64,000 nt of DNA from Citrobacter amalonaticus (GTDB lineage Bacteria; Pseudomonadota; Gammaproteobacteria; Enterobacterales; Enterobacteriaceae): positions 1,612,001 through 1,676,000 of the forward strand of contig NZ_AP024585.1 in assembly GCF_018323885.1 (NCBI RefSeq), read 5' to 3'. Below the pieces are notes generated by a model. It made no database searches. It was given only the letters and a program-made list of their open reading frames with translations, and was not told the DNA's origin. Both the position numbers and the translations under genes were made by a program. Of the stretch, positions 21,706 to 32,928 are shown one piece after another (position 1 is the first letter of the stretch; the number at the start of each line of letters is the position of its first letter).

Positions 21706-21745
21706 GACTTGTAAACCAAATTAAAAAGATTTAGGTTTACAAGTC
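21706..21745. promoter_or_regulatory. BirA (biotin repressor) operator
   Basis: A perfect 12-bp inverted repeat, GACTTGTAAACC (21706-21717) and GGTTTACAAGTC (21734-21745), is separated by 16 bases. It matches the known 40-bp bio operator. Biotinyl-AMP-bound BirA would shut both bioA and bioBFCD. Confidence 0.93.
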
Positions 21746-21777
21746 TACACCCTTATCACCACAAAACGTATAAAATT

Positions 21778-22818
21778 ATGACCACTCATTCTCGCTGGAC
21801 GCTGTCGCAAGTCACCGAATTATTTGAAAAACCGCTGCTGGATCTGCTGTTCGAGGCGCAGCAAATCCACCGTCAGCATTTCGATCCTCGTCAGGTGCAG
21901 GTCAGCACACTGTTGTCGATCAAAACCGGTGCCTGCCCGGAAGACTGCAAATATTGTCCGCAAAGTTCGCGCTATAAAACCGGCCTTGAAGCTGAGCGGC
22001 TAATGGAAGTTGAGCAGGTGCTGGAGTCGGCGCGCCAGGCGAAGAACGCCGGTTCCACTCGTTTCTGCATGGGGGCGGCGTGGAAGAACCCGCACGAGCG
22101 CGACATGCCATATTTGCAGCAGATGGTTCAGGGGGTGAAAGCGCTGGGACTGGAAGCCTGCATGACGCTTGGCACACTCGATGAATCACAGGCGCAACGG
22201 CTGGCGGAGGCGGGGCTGGACTATTACAACCACAACCTCGACACCTCGCCGGAATTTTACGGCAACATCATCACCACCCGTTCCTACCAGGAGCGACTCG
22301 ACACGCTGGACAAAGTACGCGAGGCCGGGATCAAGGTCTGTTCCGGCGGCATCGTCGGCCTGGGCGAAACGGTGACCGATCGCGCCGGGTTGCTCCTGCA
22401 ACTGGCAAACCTGCCGACCCCGCCGGAAAGTGTGCCGATCAACATGCTGGTGAAGGTGAAAGGTACGCCGCTGGCAGATAACGATGACGTCGACGCATTT
22501 GATTTTATTCGCACCATTGCCGTGGCGCGCATCATGATGCCGACCTCGTATGTGCGCCTGTCTGCCGGTCGCGAGCAGATGAATGAACAAACGCAGGCCA
22601 TGTGCTTTATGGCTGGCGCCAACTCTATTTTCTACGGCTGCAAACTGCTCACCACGCCAAACCCGGCAGAGGACAAAGATCTCCAGCTTTTCCATAAGCT
22701 GGGGCTGAATCCGCAGCAAACGGCGGTGCTCGCCGGGGATAACGAGCAGCGTGCGCGTCTGGAGCAGGCGCTGCTGACACCGGATACTGACGATTACTAC
22801 AACGCGGCTGCCGTATGA
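21778..22818 (+). CDS. bioB: Biotin synthase BioB
   Basis: A 346-residue radical SAM enzyme that inserts sulfur into dethiobiotin. The 4Fe-4S cluster cysteines C53, C57 and C60 are in [21 protein letters not shown] and SAGREQM are further family segments. The start agrees with the E. coli length ([11 protein letters not shown]), yet the 20 bases before it hold no purine-rich Shine-Dalgarno, which is unusual for a biosynthetic gene. It overlaps bioF by 4 bases. Confidence 0.96.
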   Translation: MTTHSRWTLSQVTELFEKPLLDLLFEAQQIHRQHFDPRQVQVSTLLSIKTGACPEDCKYCPQSSRYKTGLEAERLMEVEQVLESARQAKNAGSTRFCMGAAWKNPHERDMPYLQQMVQGVKALGLEACMTLGTLDESQAQRLAEAGLDYYNHNLDTSPEFYGNIITTRSYQERLDTLDKVREAGIKVCSGGIVGLGETVTDRAGLLLQLANLPTPPESVPINMLVKVKGTPLADNDDVDAFDFIRTIAVARIMMPTSYVRLSAGREQMNEQTQAMCFMAGANSIFYGCKLLTTPNPAEDKDLQLFHKLGLNPQQTAVLAGDNEQRARLEQALLTPDTDDYYNAAAV

Positions 22819-23972
22819 CCTGGCAACACAAAATCGACGATGCGCTGGCGGCGCGTCGTTCGGCGGATACGTTGCGCCGACGTTATGTGGTAGCACAGGG
22901 AGCCGGTCGCTGGCTGGAGACGAATGACCAGCGCTATCTCAATTTTTCCAGCAATGATTATCTGGGGTTGAGTCATCATCCGCATATCCTTCGCGCCTGG
23001 CAGCAGGGGGCGGAGCGGTTTGGCGTCGGTAGCGGCGGCTCGGGCCACGTCAGCGGTTATTCCATTGCTCATCAGCAACTGGAAGAGGAACTGGCCGACT
23101 GGCTGGGCTATCCGCGCGCGTTACTGTTTATTTCCGGTTTCGCCGCAAATCAGGCGGTGATTACCGCGCTGATGGAAAAGGATGACCGGATTGTCGCTGA
23201 CCGTCTCAGCCATGCTTCGCTGCTGGAAGCGGCCAGTCTTTGCCCGGCGCAGCTTCGCCGTTTTACCCATAACGACGCCTCGCATCTCACGCGCCTGCTT
23301 GGCACCCCCTGTTCCGGGCATCAACTGGTGGTGACCGAAGGCGTGTTCAGCATGGATGGCGACAATGCGCCGCTTGTGGACATTCAGCAGGCCGCACAGG
23401 CGCGTAATGCCTGGCTGCTGGTGGATGATGCCCACGGCATTGGCGTCAGTGGAGAAGCGGGTCGCGGGAGCTGCTGGCAGCAGCGGGTAAAACCTGAGCT
23501 ATTGGTCGTAACATTCGGCAAAGGCTTTGGCGTCAGCGGTGCGGCGATTCTGTGCTCTGAAAACGTTGCCGATTATTTGCTGCAGTTCGCCCGTCATCTG
23601 ATTTACAGCACCAGCATGCCGCCCGCGCAGGCGATGGCGTTACAGGCGTCGCTTTCGGTGATTCGCAGTCAGGAAGGTGACGCACGCAGGGAGAAAATGA
23701 CTGCGCTGATCCAGCGCTTCCGCTCGGCTATCAACCATCCCGATTTCATGCTGGCGCAGTCGCACAGCGCCATCCAGCCGCTGATTGTCGGCGAAAATGC
23801 GCGCGCATTGCAGCTGGCGGACACCTTGCGCCGTCAGGGATGTTGGGTCACGGCGATCCGTCCGCCGACCGTGCCCGCCGGGACAGCCCGTCTGCGACTG
23901 ACCTTAACTCAGGCGCATGAGCCTGAGGATATCGACCGATTGCTGGAGGTGCTGCATGGGGCAGGTAAATAA
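22815..23972 (+). CDS. bioF: 8-amino-7-oxononanoate synthase BioF
   Basis: A 385-residue PLP enzyme that condenses pimeloyl-ACP (or -CoA) with alanine to form KAPA. Signatures are [16 protein letters not shown] near residue 40, [13 protein letters not shown], and [12 protein letters not shown] with the PLP lysine near residue 236. It starts at the ATGA overlap with bioB and is one residue longer than the E. coli protein. It is the second gene of bioBFCD. Confidence 0.95.
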   Translation: MTWQHKIDDALAARRSADTLRRRYVVAQGAGRWLETNDQRYLNFSSNDYLGLSHHPHILRAWQQGAERFGVGSGGSGHVSGYSIAHQQLEEELADWLGYPRALLFISGFAANQAVITALMEKDDRIVADRLSHASLLEAASLCPAQLRRFTHNDASHLTRLLGTPCSGHQLVVTEGVFSMDGDNAPLVDIQQAAQARNAWLLVDDAHGIGVSGEAGRGSCWQQRVKPELLVVTFGKGFGVSGAAILCSENVADYLLQFARHLIYSTSMPPAQAMALQASLSVIRSQEGDARREKMTALIQRFRSAINHPDFMLAQSHSAIQPLIVGENARALQLADTLRRQGCWVTAIRPPTVPAGTARLRLTLTQAHEPEDIDRLLEVLHGAGK

Positions 23973-24711
23973 ACAGGCAATCGCGGCGGCGTTTGGTCGT
24001 GCGGCAGCGCACTATGAGCAGCACGCTACATTGCAGCGCCTGAGCGCCGACGCGTTGCTGGCGCAACTGCCGGAACGCCCATTTTTACAGGTACTGGATG
24101 CCGGCTGCGGGCCGGGGCGTTTGAGTCGCTACTGGCGCGAGCTGGGGAGTCAGGTTACCGCGCTGGATCTCTCTGCCCGCATGCTGGACGAGGCGCGTCG
24201 CCAGGACGTGGCGCATCACTATCTCACCGGCGACATTGAGTCACTGCCGTTAGCCAGTGCAACGTTTGACCTGGCCTGGAGCAATCTGGCCGTGCAATGG
24301 TGTAACAGTCTGCATCAGGCGCTGAGCGAACTGTATCGGGTCGTGCGCCCCGGTGGCTGCGTGGCCTTCACCACGCTGGCCCAGGATTCGCTACCGGAGC
24401 TTCATCAGGCCTGGCGCGCGGTGGATGAGCGGGCGCACGGCAACCGGTTTTTATCCCGCGAGGCGCTGTGTGAAGCGATGCACGGCTGGCAGGGGCATCA
24501 TCAATCAATCTCCCTGACGCTGGAGTTTGATGACGCCCTGAGCGCTATGCGCTCACTGAAAGGCATCGGCGCGACCCATTTGCACGAGGGGCGCGAGCCG
24601 CGCGTCTTAACCCGCTCACAGTTGCAGCAGCTTCAACTGGCCTGGCCGCAGCGGCAGGGAAAATATCTGCTGACCTACCATCTTTTTGCAGGAGTGATTG
24701 CACGTGACTAA
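23956..24711 (+). CDS. bioC: Malonyl-ACP O-methyltransferase BioC
   Basis: A 251-residue SAM-dependent methyltransferase with motif [10 protein letters not shown] at residues 46-54 and WSNLAVQWC further on. It methylates malonyl-ACP so that fatty-acid synthesis can build the pimelate chain. The ATG at 23956 follows GGAGGT by 6 bases and lies inside the last 17 bases of bioF. The open frame reaches 23917, but those codons are all within bioF. Confidence 0.94.
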   Translation: MGQVNKQAIAAAFGRAAAHYEQHATLQRLSADALLAQLPERPFLQVLDAGCGPGRLSRYWRELGSQVTALDLSARMLDEARRQDVAHHYLTGDIESLPLASATFDLAWSNLAVQWCNSLHQALSELYRVVRPGGCVAFTTLAQDSLPELHQAWRAVDERAHGNRFLSREALCEAMHGWQGHHQSISLTLEFDDALSAMRSLKGIGATHLHEGREPRVLTRSQLQQLQLAWPQRQGKYLLTYHLFAGVIARD

Positions 24712-25390
24712 ACGTTATTTTGTCACCGGTACCGATACGGAAGTCGGTAAAACCGTCGCCAGCTGTGCGCTGCTCCAGGCGGCGCGCAGTCTGGGTTATC
24801 GGACGGCCGGGTATAAACCTGTCGCATCAGGTAGTGACATGACGCCAGAGGGACTGCGCAACAGCGACGCCCTGGCGCTTCAGCGCAACAGCAGTCTGGC
24901 GCTGGACTACGCGGCGGTGAATCCTTACACCTTCGCGGAACCCACCTCGCCGCATATCATCAGTGCTGATGAGGGAAGGCCAATTCGTGCTGATGTGATG
25001 TCAGACGGCCTGCGCGCGCTGGACGTGCAGGCGGAGTGGCTGCTGGTGGAAGGTGCTGGCGGCTGGTTTACCCCGCTTGCGGAAGATTTTACCTTCGCTG
25101 ATTGGGTGCAGATCGAGCGCCTGCCGGTGGTCCTGGTCGTCGGCGTGAAACTGGGGTGTATAAACCATGCGATGCTGACCGCGCAGGCGGTACAGCAGGC
25201 AGGACTTCCGCTTGTCGGGTGGGTGGCGAATGACGTCACGCCGCCGGGAAAACGCCATCATGAGTATCTGGCGACGCTTAAACGGGTCATCCCTGCGCCA
25301 TTGTTAGGCGAAATCCCGTGGCTGGCGGCGGGAGCCGAAAATGCGGCCACAGGACAATATCTGGATCTCGCTTTACTCGCGGGTGAGTAA
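24704..25390 (+). CDS. bioD: Dethiobiotin synthetase BioD
   Basis: A 228-residue ATP-dependent carboxylase that closes the ureido ring of dethiobiotin. The P-loop GTDTEVGKT is at residues 9-17, and [11 protein letters not shown] and [12 protein letters not shown] follow. The preferred start is GTG 24704, giving MTKRYFVTG as in E. coli BioD (M-S-KRYF), with CAGGAG 9 bases upstream. An alternative TTG at 24698 would add two residues. It overlaps bioC by 8 bases and ends the operon. Confidence 0.93.
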   Translation: MTKRYFVTGTDTEVGKTVASCALLQAARSLGYRTAGYKPVASGSDMTPEGLRNSDALALQRNSSLALDYAAVNPYTFAEPTSPHIISADEGRPIRADVMSDGLRALDVQAEWLLVEGAGGWFTPLAEDFTFADWVQIERLPVVLVVGVKLGCINHAMLTAQAVQQAGLPLVGWVANDVTPPGKRHHEYLATLKRVIPAPLLGEIPWLAAGAENAATGQYLDLALLAGE

Positions 25391-25538
25391 AAGGCGAAAT
25401 TGCGAGCAAGATCTCGCCTGCCAGGGACACTTCTTTAGCTGATAAAAATCAAAATTTAGCGATAATTTTTTTTTATGTGCTGCCTGGTGGGTTGGACCGG
25501 GAATTTGCCAGGCGGCAGACCATATGGCCTGCAGGCAG

Positions 25539-25561
25539 TTATCCACCATTCCTGTGGATAA
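25539..25561. promoter_or_regulatory. Facing pair of DnaA boxes
   Basis: TGTGGATAA (25553-25561) is the reverse complement of the consensus DnaA box TTATCCACA. TTATCCACC (25539-25547) matches 8 of 9 bases on the other strand. The two face each other 5 bases apart. DnaA binding upstream of uvrB has been reported for E. coli. Confidence 0.6.
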
Positions 25562-25861
25562 CCTTGTGTATTATAGTTAGAAAACACAAGGCAAGCGAGA
25601 GATTACGCGGCTTCCAGCCGAATTGGTGCGAAAGGCGTCTTTATAAAATATCCTTTAATTTACAGCGCGTTAGATAAAATCAATGGCTGTCATATTGTGG
25701 TCATTGAATGCAATAAAACTTTCATCACGCATCTTGACAATGTTAACGAAGTCAATGGTCTGGGGATAAACCCGCTTCATAGTGTAATATCTTGCCAGCG
25801 GTGAAATTATAGCCATCTCCGATCCGCTTTTATCATGCGTAACACAAATTTTATGAGGCGT

Positions 25862-25881
25862 TACTGTTTTTTCATCCAGTA
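25862..25881. promoter_or_regulatory. LexA (SOS) box of uvrB
   Basis: TACTGTTTTTTCATCCAGTA contains CTG-N10-CAG with flanking TA on both sides, a near-ideal LexA site. It lies 73 bases before the uvrB start. Confidence 0.9.
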
Positions 25882-25954
25882 TATTTTACTGGCAATATTA
25901 TCTTCTGCGAGTAAAATTACACACCTGCCCGCTCATTCCTTCAGGTAGCTGCTC

Positions 25955-27976
25955 ATGAGTAAACCGTTCAAACTGAATTCCGCATTTAAACCTTCCGGCG
26001 ATCAGCCTGAGGCGATACGCCGTCTGGAAGAGGGACTGGAGGACGGCCTGGCGCATCAGACGCTACTTGGCGTAACGGGGTCGGGGAAAACGTTCACCAT
26101 TGCGAATGTGATCGCGGATTTGCAGCGACCGACGATGGTGCTGGCACCCAACAAAACGCTGGCGGCGCAGCTGTATGGTGAAATGAAAGAATTTTTCCCG
26201 GATAACGCCGTCGAGTATTTCGTCTCCTACTACGACTACTATCAGCCGGAAGCGTATGTTCCCAGCTCAGACACCTTCATCGAAAAAGATGCCTCGGTGA
26301 ATGAACACATCGAGCAGATGCGTCTGTCGGCCACCAAAGCGTTGCTGGAGCGTCGTGACGTGATCGTCGTGGCCTCCGTTTCTGCCATCTATGGTCTGGG
26401 CGATCCCGATTTATATCTGAAGATGATGCTGCACCTGACGGTGGGCATGATTATCGATCAGCGCGCCATTCTGCGGCGACTGGCTGAACTGCAATATACC
26501 CGTAACGATCAGGCGTTCCAGCGCGGGACTTTCCGCGTGCGCGGTGAGGTGATTGACATCTTCCCGGCGGAGTCTGACGACATCGCGCTGCGTGTGGAGC
26601 TGTTTGATGAAGAGGTGGAGCGTCTGTCGCTGTTTGACCCGCTGACCGGGCAGGTGGAATCCACTATTTCGCGCTACACCATCTACCCCAAAACGCACTA
26701 CGTGACCCCCCGTGAGCGCATTGTGCAGGCGATGGAAGAGATCAAAGTCGAACTGGCTGAACGTCGCAAAATCCTGCTCGCCAACGACAAACTGCTGGAA
26801 GAGCAACGCCTGAGTCAGCGTACCCAGTTTGATCTGGAGATGATGAACGAGCTGGGTTACTGCTCGGGGATCGAAAACTACTCGCGCTTTCTGTCAGGAC
26901 GCGGGCCGGGTGAGCCGCCGCCGACCCTGTTTGACTATCTGCCCGCTGACGGTTTGCTGGTGGTGGATGAATCCCACGTCACCATCCCGCAGATTGGCGG
27001 GATGTATCGTGGCGATCGGGCGCGTAAAGAGACGCTGGTGGAGTACGGTTTCCGTTTGCCATCGGCGCTGGATAACCGTCCGTTAAAGTTCGAAGAGTTT
27101 GAAGCGCTGGCTCCGCAGACCATATATGTGTCTGCGACGCCGGGCAATTACGAGCTGGAGAAATCGGGCGGAGAAGTGGTTGATCAAGTGGTGCGTCCGA
27201 CAGGGTTGCTGGATCCGGTCATTGAAGTGCGACCGGTGGCAACGCAGGTGGACGATCTGCTCTCTGAAATCCGCAAGCGCGCAGAGATCAACGAGCGCGT
27301 GCTGGTTACCACGCTCACCAAGCGTATGGCGGAAGATCTCACCGAGTATCTGGAAGAACACGGTGAGCGGGTGCGTTACCTGCACTCGGACATCGATACC
27401 GTTGAGCGTATGGAGATCATTCGTGACCTGCGTCTGGGCGAGTTTGATGTGCTGGTGGGGATCAACCTGTTGCGCGAAGGTCTCGACATGCCTGAGGTGT
27501 CGCTGGTGGCGATTCTCGACGCCGACAAGGAAGGGTTCCTGCGTTCCGAACGTTCGCTGATACAGACCATCGGTCGTGCGGCGCGTAACATCAACGGGAA
27601 GGCGATTCTTTACGGTGACAAAATTACGGCCTCAATGGCGAAGGCGATTGGCGAAACCGAGCGTCGTCGCGAGAAACAGCAGCAGTACAATGAAGAACAC
27701 GGCATTACTCCGCAGGGCCTGAATAAAAAAGTGGTCGATATTCTGGCGCTGGGGCAGAACATTGCGAAAACCAAAGCGAAGGGCCGAGGCAAATCGCGTT
27801 CCGCAGTGCAATCGGATGTGGTGGAACTGGACATGACGCCAAAAGCGCTGCAACAGAAGATTCACGAGCTCGAAGGGCAGATGATGCAGCATGCGCAGAA
27901 CCTGGAATTCGAAGAGGCCGCGCAGATCCGCGATCAACTGCATCAGCTGCGTGAACTGTTTATCGCTGCGTCGTGA
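25955..27976 (+). CDS. uvrB: Excinuclease ABC subunit UvrB
   Basis: A 673-residue protein matching E. coli UvrB in full. It is the damage-verification helicase of nucleotide excision repair. Walker A GVTGSGKT is at residues 39-46, and the beta-hairpin [12 protein letters not shown] follows at about 92-103. Helicase motifs include VVDESHV, SATPG, and QTIGRAARN. The C-terminal UVR domain that meets UvrC is at about 633-668. The start follows TCAGGTAGCTGCTC. It is a single-gene unit under SOS control. Confidence 0.97.
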   Translation: MSKPFKLNSAFKPSGDQPEAIRRLEEGLEDGLAHQTLLGVTGSGKTFTIANVIADLQRPTMVLAPNKTLAAQLYGEMKEFFPDNAVEYFVSYYDYYQPEAYVPSSDTFIEKDASVNEHIEQMRLSATKALLERRDVIVVASVSAIYGLGDPDLYLKMMLHLTVGMIIDQRAILRRLAELQYTRNDQAFQRGTFRVRGEVIDIFPAESDDIALRVELFDEEVERLSLFDPLTGQVESTISRYTIYPKTHYVTPRERIVQAMEEIKVELAERRKILLANDKLLEEQRLSQRTQFDLEMMNELGYCSGIENYSRFLSGRGPGEPPPTLFDYLPADGLLVVDESHVTIPQIGGMYRGDRARKETLVEYGFRLPSALDNRPLKFEEFEALAPQTIYVSATPGNYELEKSGGEVVDQVVRPTGLLDPVIEVRPVATQVDDLLSEIRKRAEINERVLVTTLTKRMAEDLTEYLEEHGERVRYLHSDIDTVERMEIIRDLRLGEFDVLVGINLLREGLDMPEVSLVAILDADKEGFLRSERSLIQTIGRAARNINGKAILYGDKITASMAKAIGETERRREKQQQYNEEHGITPQGLNKKVVDILALGQNIAKTKAKGRGKSRSAVQSDVVELDMTPKALQQKIHELEGQMMQHAQNLEFEEAAQIRDQLHQLRELFIAAS

Positions 27977-27982
27977 GAGATT

Positions 27983-28074
27983 GCCGGATGGTGGTGTAAC
28001 CACCTTATCCGGCCTGTTCGCTGGTAGTTTGCAGAGTAGATAAGTAGGCCTGATGAGCGTAGCGCCATCAGGCA
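27983..28074. repeat. Two REP-type units after uvrB
   Basis: One inverted unit begins GCCGGATGGTGGTG and ends CTTATCCGGCC (27983-28014). A second, more diverged one reads GTAGGCCTGATGAGCGTAGC...CATCAGGC (28045-28074). They fill the gap between convergent uvrB and ybhK. Confidence 0.8.
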
Positions 28075-28083
28075 ATAAACCCT

Positions 28084-29229
<1,146 letters not shown>

Positions 29230-29270
29230 TTATGTTCGTTTACACGCTAGTATCGCCATAACCACAGTTA

Positions 29271-29386
29271 ACACTCTAGCCTCTGCACCTGGGTCAAATG
29301 ATACGGTGCTTTGGCCGTGACAACGCAAACGCATTGCCACCAGGGCGCAGGAAGAAATGACTTCGCCTCCCGTATTTGGAAAGGTG
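29271..29386 (+). ncRNA. Molybdenum-cofactor riboswitch (Moco RNA motif)
   Basis: The moaA leader closely matches the E. coli Moco RNA element. Its conserved segments CTCTGCACCTGGGTCA, GATACGGTGCTTTGGCCGTGAC, GCCACCAGGGCG, GGAAGAAATGA and CTTCGCCTCCCG are in order. CTGGGT and CACCAGGG form the central helix. It ends just before the GGAAAGG Shine-Dalgarno of moaA, so cofactor binding would hide the start. One base pair of the final hairpin is broken (GGCGCAG against CTTCGCC). Confidence 0.9.
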
Positions 29387-29389
29387 TAC

Positions 29390-30379
29390 ATGGCCACACA
29401 ACTGACCGATGCTTTCGCGCGCAAGTTTTACTATTTGCGTCTGTCGATTACCGATGTGTGTAACTTTCGTTGCACATACTGCCTGCCGGATGGCTACAAG
29501 CCCGGCGGCGTCACCAATAAAGGTTTTCTCTCCGTCGATGAAATTCGTCGGGTGACTCGCGCCTTTGCCAATCTGGGCACCGAAAAAGTGCGCCTGACCG
29601 GTGGCGAACCTTCTCTGCGTCGTGATTTTACCGACATCATTGCCGCCGTGCGTGAAAACGAGGCGATTCGTCAACTGGCGGTGACCACCAACGGCTACCG
29701 TCTGGCGCGTGATGCCGCCCACTGGCGCGATGCGGGTTTGACCGGCATTAACGTCAGCGTTGATAGCCTTGATGCGCGTCAGTTCCACGCGATTACCGGG
29801 CAGGATAAATTCCAGCAGGTGATGGCGGGCATCGACGCCGCGTTTGATGCCGGTTTTGCAAAAGTTAAAGTCAACACCGTGCTAATGCGCGATGTGAATC
29901 ATCATCAGCTCGATACTTTTCTTGGCTGGATCCAGACGCGTCCCATTCAACTGCGTTTCATCGAACTGATGGAGACGGGTGAGGGCAGCGAACTGTTCCG
30001 TAAACACCACATCTCCGGTCAGGTGTTGCGTGACGAACTGTTGCGTCGCGGCTGGATCCACCAGCTACGCCAGCGCAGTGACGGCCCGGCGCAGGTGTTC
30101 TGTCACCCCGATTATGAGGGTGAAATCGGCCTCATCATGCCGTACGAAAAAGATTTCTGCGCCACCTGCAACCGTCTGCGCGTCTCCTCCGTGGGTAAAC
30201 TTCATCTCTGCCTGTTCGGCGAGGGTGGCGTCAGCCTGCGTGATTTGCTGGAAGACGATGGGCAACAAGACGCGCTCGAAGCGCGTATCTCGCTTGCGTT
30301 GCGTGAGAAAAAGCAGACCCATTTCCTGCACCAGAACAACACCGGTATTACCCAGAACCTCTCATACATCGGCGGTTAA
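29390..30379 (+). CDS. moaA: GTP 3',8-cyclase MoaA
   Basis: A 329-residue radical SAM enzyme that performs the first step of molybdopterin synthesis. The N-terminal cluster cysteines C24, C28 and C31 are in CNFRCTYC. The second cluster is in [12 protein letters not shown] and the later LHLCLF. The C-terminal Gly-Gly (SYIGG) needed for activity is present. The ATG at 29390 follows GGAAAGG by 6 bases. The in-frame ATG at 29357 lies within the riboswitch. It leads the moaABCDE operon. Confidence 0.96.
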   Translation: MATQLTDAFARKFYYLRLSITDVCNFRCTYCLPDGYKPGGVTNKGFLSVDEIRRVTRAFANLGTEKVRLTGGEPSLRRDFTDIIAAVRENEAIRQLAVTTNGYRLARDAAHWRDAGLTGINVSVDSLDARQFHAITGQDKFQQVMAGIDAAFDAGFAKVKVNTVLMRDVNHHQLDTFLGWIQTRPIQLRFIELMETGEGSELFRKHHISGQVLRDELLRRGWIHQLRQRSDGPAQVFCHPDYEGEIGLIMPYEKDFCATCNRLRVSSVGKLHLCLFGEGGVSLRDLLEDDGQQDALEARISLALREKKQTHFLHQNNTGITQNLSYIGG

Positions 30380-30403
30380 CGCCGCTTGAACAAGGAGTAT
30401 TCC

Positions 30404-30916
30404 ATGAGTCAGGTAAGCGCTGAATTTATCCCGACCCGCATTGCTATTCTGACAGTATCTAATCGCCGTGGCGAAGAGGACGATACCTCTGGTCATTTTC
30501 TGCGGGATTCCGCGCAGGAAGCGGGACATCAGGTTATCGATAAAGCAATTGTCAAAGAGAACCGTTACGCCATTCGCGCGCAGGTGTCAGCATGGATTGC
30601 CAGTGATGAGGTGCAGGTGGTGTTGATCACCGGCGGCACGGGCCTGACTGAAGGCGACCAGGCACCGGAAGCGCTGCTGCCGCTGTTTGATCGCGAAGTG
30701 GAAGGCTTTGGTGAAGTGTTTCGTATGCTGTCATTTGAAGAGATCGGCACGGCCACGCTGCAGTCGCGCGCAGTGGCGGGCGTGGCCAACAAAACGCTAA
30801 TTTTTGCGATGCCGGGTTCCACCAAAGCCTGCCGCACGGCGTGGGACAATATCATCGCTCCGCAACTTGATGCCCGTACGCGTCCTTGTAATTTTCACCC
30901 ACATTTGAAGAAATAA
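30404..30916 (+). CDS. moaB: Molybdopterin-pathway protein MoaB
   Basis: A 170-residue protein of the MogA/MoaB fold, same length as E. coli Moa[33 protein letters not shown] contains the family motifs for molybdopterin binding. In E. coli it is dispensable, MogA doing the adenylation. The ATG follows AAGGAG. It is 24 bases after moaA. Confidence 0.95.
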   Translation: MSQVSAEFIPTRIAILTVSNRRGEEDDTSGHFLRDSAQEAGHQVIDKAIVKENRYAIRAQVSAWIASDEVQVVLITGGTGLTEGDQAPEALLPLFDREVEGFGEVFRMLSFEEIGTATLQSRAVAGVANKTLIFAMPGSTKACRTAWDNIIAPQLDARTRPCNFHPHLKK

Positions 30917-30921
30917 TAAGT

Positions 30922-31407
30922 ATGTCGCAACTGACTCACATAAACGCCGCCGGTGAAGCGCACATGGTGGATGTCTCCACAAAAGCGGAGACCGTACGCG
31001 AAGCGCGCGCCGAAGCCTTTGTCACCATGCGCAGCGAAACACTGGCCATGATTATCGACGGCAGCCACCATAAGGGCGATGTGTTCGCCACCGCGCGTAT
31101 CGCCGGGATTCAGGCAGCAAAGCGCACCTGGGAGCTCATCCCGCTGTGCCATCCGTTGCTGTTGAGCAAAGTGGAAGTCCAGCTCCATGCACAGCCGGAA
31201 CACAACCGTGTCCGTGTTGAATCGTTGTGTCGTCTTACCGGCAAAACCGGGGTGGAAATGGAAGCGCTGACGGCGGCGTCCGTCGCCGCGTTGACCATTT
31301 ACGACATGTGCAAAGCGGTGCAAAAAGACATGGTGATTGGCCCGGTGCGCCTGCTGGCGAAAAGCGGCGGCAAGTCTGGCGATTTTAAGGCGGATTCGAA
31401 TGATTAA
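30922..31407 (+). CDS. moaC: Cyclic pyranopterin monophosphate synthase MoaC
   Basis: A 161-residue enzyme that, after MoaA, rearranges 3',8-cyclo-GTP into cyclic pyranopterin monophosphate. The signatures [29 protein letters not shown] and [20 protein letters not shown] hold the active-site histidine, lysine and aspartate. It starts 5 bases after moaB and overlaps moaD by 8 bases. Confidence 0.96.
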   Translation: MSQLTHINAAGEAHMVDVSTKAETVREARAEAFVTMRSETLAMIIDGSHHKGDVFATARIAGIQAAKRTWELIPLCHPLLLSKVEVQLHAQPEHNRVRVESLCRLTGKTGVEMEALTAASVAALTIYDMCKAVQKDMVIGPVRLLAKSGGKSGDFKADSND

Positions 31408-31645
31408 GGTTTTGTTCTTTGCTCAGGTTCGCGAACTGGTTGGTACGGATACGCTGGACGTCGCGGCAGATTTCCCGACAGTGGAAGCGCTGCGTCAGCA
31501 TCTGGCGACTAACAGCAACCGTTGGGCGCTGGCGCTGGAAGACGGCAAGCTGCTGGCGGCGGTAAACCAGACGTTGGTGAGCTTTGATCATCCGCTGACG
31601 GCGGGTGATGAAGTGGCTTTCTTTCCCCCGGTGACGGGAGGCTGA
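31400..31645 (+). CDS. moaD: Molybdopterin synthase small subunit MoaD
   Basis: An 81-residue ubiquitin-like protein ending PVTGG. The C-terminal glycine is thiocarboxylated and donates sulfur to the pterin. The start ATG 31400 ([15 protein letters not shown]) lies inside the end of moaC, the open frame above it being moaC in another frame. The gene moaE begins one base after its stop, giving coupled production of the two subunits. Confidence 0.96.
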   Translation: MIKVLFFAQVRELVGTDTLDVAADFPTVEALRQHLATNSNRWALALEDGKLLAAVNQTLVSFDHPLTAGDEVAFFPPVTGG

Positions 31646-31646
31646 G

Positions 31647-32099
31647 ATGGCTGAAACGAAAATTGTGGTCGGGCCTGCGCCGTTCAGCGTGGGGGACGAG
31701 TATCCCTGGCTGGCGGCACGCGACGAAGACGGTGCGGTGGTGACCTTTACTGGTAAAGTGCGCAACCATAATCTCGGCGACAGCGTGAAGGCGCTTACGC
31801 TGGAGCACTATCCGGGGATGACGGAAAAAGCGCTGGCGGAGATTGTCGATGAGGCGCGGGTGCGCTGGCCGCTGGGACGCATCACGGTGATTCACCGGAT
31901 TGGCGAACTGTGGCCGGGCGATGAAATCGTCTTTGTTGGCGTCACCAGTTCGCACCGTAGCAGTGCGTTTGAGGCCGGTCAGTTCATCATGGACTATCTA
32001 AAGACGCGTGCGCCGTTCTGGAAGCGTGAAGCCACGCCGGAAGGCGAGCGCTGGGTGGAAGCCCGTGACAGCGATCGGCAGGCGGCTAAACGCTGGTAG
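31647..32099 (+). CDS. moaE: Molybdopterin synthase large subunit MoaE
   Basis: A 150-residue protein that forms the MoaD2-MoaE2 synthase and makes molybdopterin. FTGKVRNHNLGDSVKALTLEHYPGM and FVGVTSSHRSSAFEAGQFIMDYLKTRAPFWKRE carry the catalytic lysines and arginines known for the family. It is the last moa gene, and no clear terminator follows before ybhL. Confidence 0.96.
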   Translation: MAETKIVVGPAPFSVGDEYPWLAARDEDGAVVTFTGKVRNHNLGDSVKALTLEHYPGMTEKALAEIVDEARVRWPLGRITVIHRIGELWPGDEIVFVGVTSSHRSSAFEAGQFIMDYLKTRAPFWKREATPEGERWVEARDSDRQAAKRW

Positions 32100-32153
32100 C
32101 ACGAAATTGTGATACGCTTATCCAGAGTGGTCACTTTCAATCAGGAGATTATC

Positions 32154-32858
32154 ATGGACCGATTTCCACGATCCGAATCAATCGTGCAGGCACGTTCCGG
32201 CCTGCAAACCTATATGGCGCAGGTATACGGCTGGATGACGGTCGGGTTGCTGCTTACCGCGTTTATTGCGTGGTATGCGGCGAATACGCCAGCCGTCATG
32301 ATGTTCGTTTTTTCCAGCAAAATTACGTTCTTCGGTTTAATCATCGCCCAACTGGCGCTGGTCTTTGTGCTGTCTGGGTTGGTGCATAAACTCAGTGCAG
32401 GTATGGCGACGACGCTGTTTATGCTCTATTCGGCGCTAACCGGGCTCACACTTTCCAGTATTTTTATCGTCTACACCTACTCCTCCATCGCCAGCACCTT
32501 CGTGGTGACCGGCGGGATGTTTGGAGTGATGAGCCTGTGGGGATACACTACGAAGCGCGATCTGAGCGGCTGGGGCAACATGCTGTTTATGGCGCTGATT
32601 GGCATCATCCTGGCCTCACTGGTGAACTTCTGGCTGAAAAGCGAGGCGCTGATGTGGGCGGTGACCTATATTGGCGTGGTGGTGTTTGTTGGGCTGACCG
32701 CCTATGACACCCAGAAGCTGAAGAACATTGGCGAGCAAATCGATGTGCGCGACAGTTCTAACCTGCGTAAATATTCGATTCTCGGTGCGCTGACGCTGTA
32801 TCTGGACTTTATCAACCTGTTCCTGATGCTGCTGCGTATTTTAGGCAATCGCCGTTGA
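32154..32858 (+). CDS. ybhL: BAX inhibitor-1 family membrane protein YbhL
   Basis: A 234-residue inner-membrane protein with about seven hydrophobic helices. The C-terminal TAYDTQKLKN and TLYLDFINLFLMLLRILG are BI-1/YccA-family signatures. Its function in enterobacteria is not established. The ATG at 32154 follows CAGGAG with a 7-base gap and gives the E. coli length. E. coli has a paralogue, ybhM, next to it that is absent here. Confidence 0.93.
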   Translation: MDRFPRSESIVQARSGLQTYMAQVYGWMTVGLLLTAFIAWYAANTPAVMMFVFSSKITFFGLIIAQLALVFVLSGLVHKLSAGMATTLFMLYSALTGLTLSSIFIVYTYSSIASTFVVTGGMFGVMSLWGYTTKRDLSGWGNMLFMALIGIILASLVNFWLKSEALMWAVTYIGVVVFVGLTAYDTQKLKNIGEQIDVRDSSNLRKYSILGALTLYLDFINLFLMLLRILGNRR

Positions 32859-32867
32859 GTTCGTTGT

Positions 32868-32900
32868 GCCGGATGGCGGCTACGCCTTATCCGGCCTACG
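32868..32900. repeat. Single REP unit between ybhL and ybhN
   Basis: GCCGGATGGCGGCTACGCCTTATCCGGCC-type palindromic unit, a standard REP sequence, located between two convergent genes. Confidence 0.82.
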
Positions 32901-32928
32901 AAATGATGCCGAGGGCGGTGACGAGGTA

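Larger units (their letters stand above)
25391..25954. other. 564-base intergenic region upstream of uvrB
   Basis: No gene is supported here. It begins with a weak inverted repeat (AGGCGA ... TCGCCT) just after bioD, which lacks a T run. It then holds a pair of facing DnaA-type boxes (25539-25561), a TTGACA hexamer at 25734-25739 without a well-spaced -10 that I can see, and the uvrB SOS box (25862-25881). The long, AT-rich layout resembles the multi-promoter uvrB control region of E. coli. Confidence 0.6.

Noticed and set aside
25391..25954. Possible replication origin or extra gene before uvrB because of DnaA boxes and length
   Set aside because: Only two boxes are present, with no AT-rich 13-mers in an origin layout, and the setting matches a normal uvrB promoter region. 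No open frame with a start signal is convincing.
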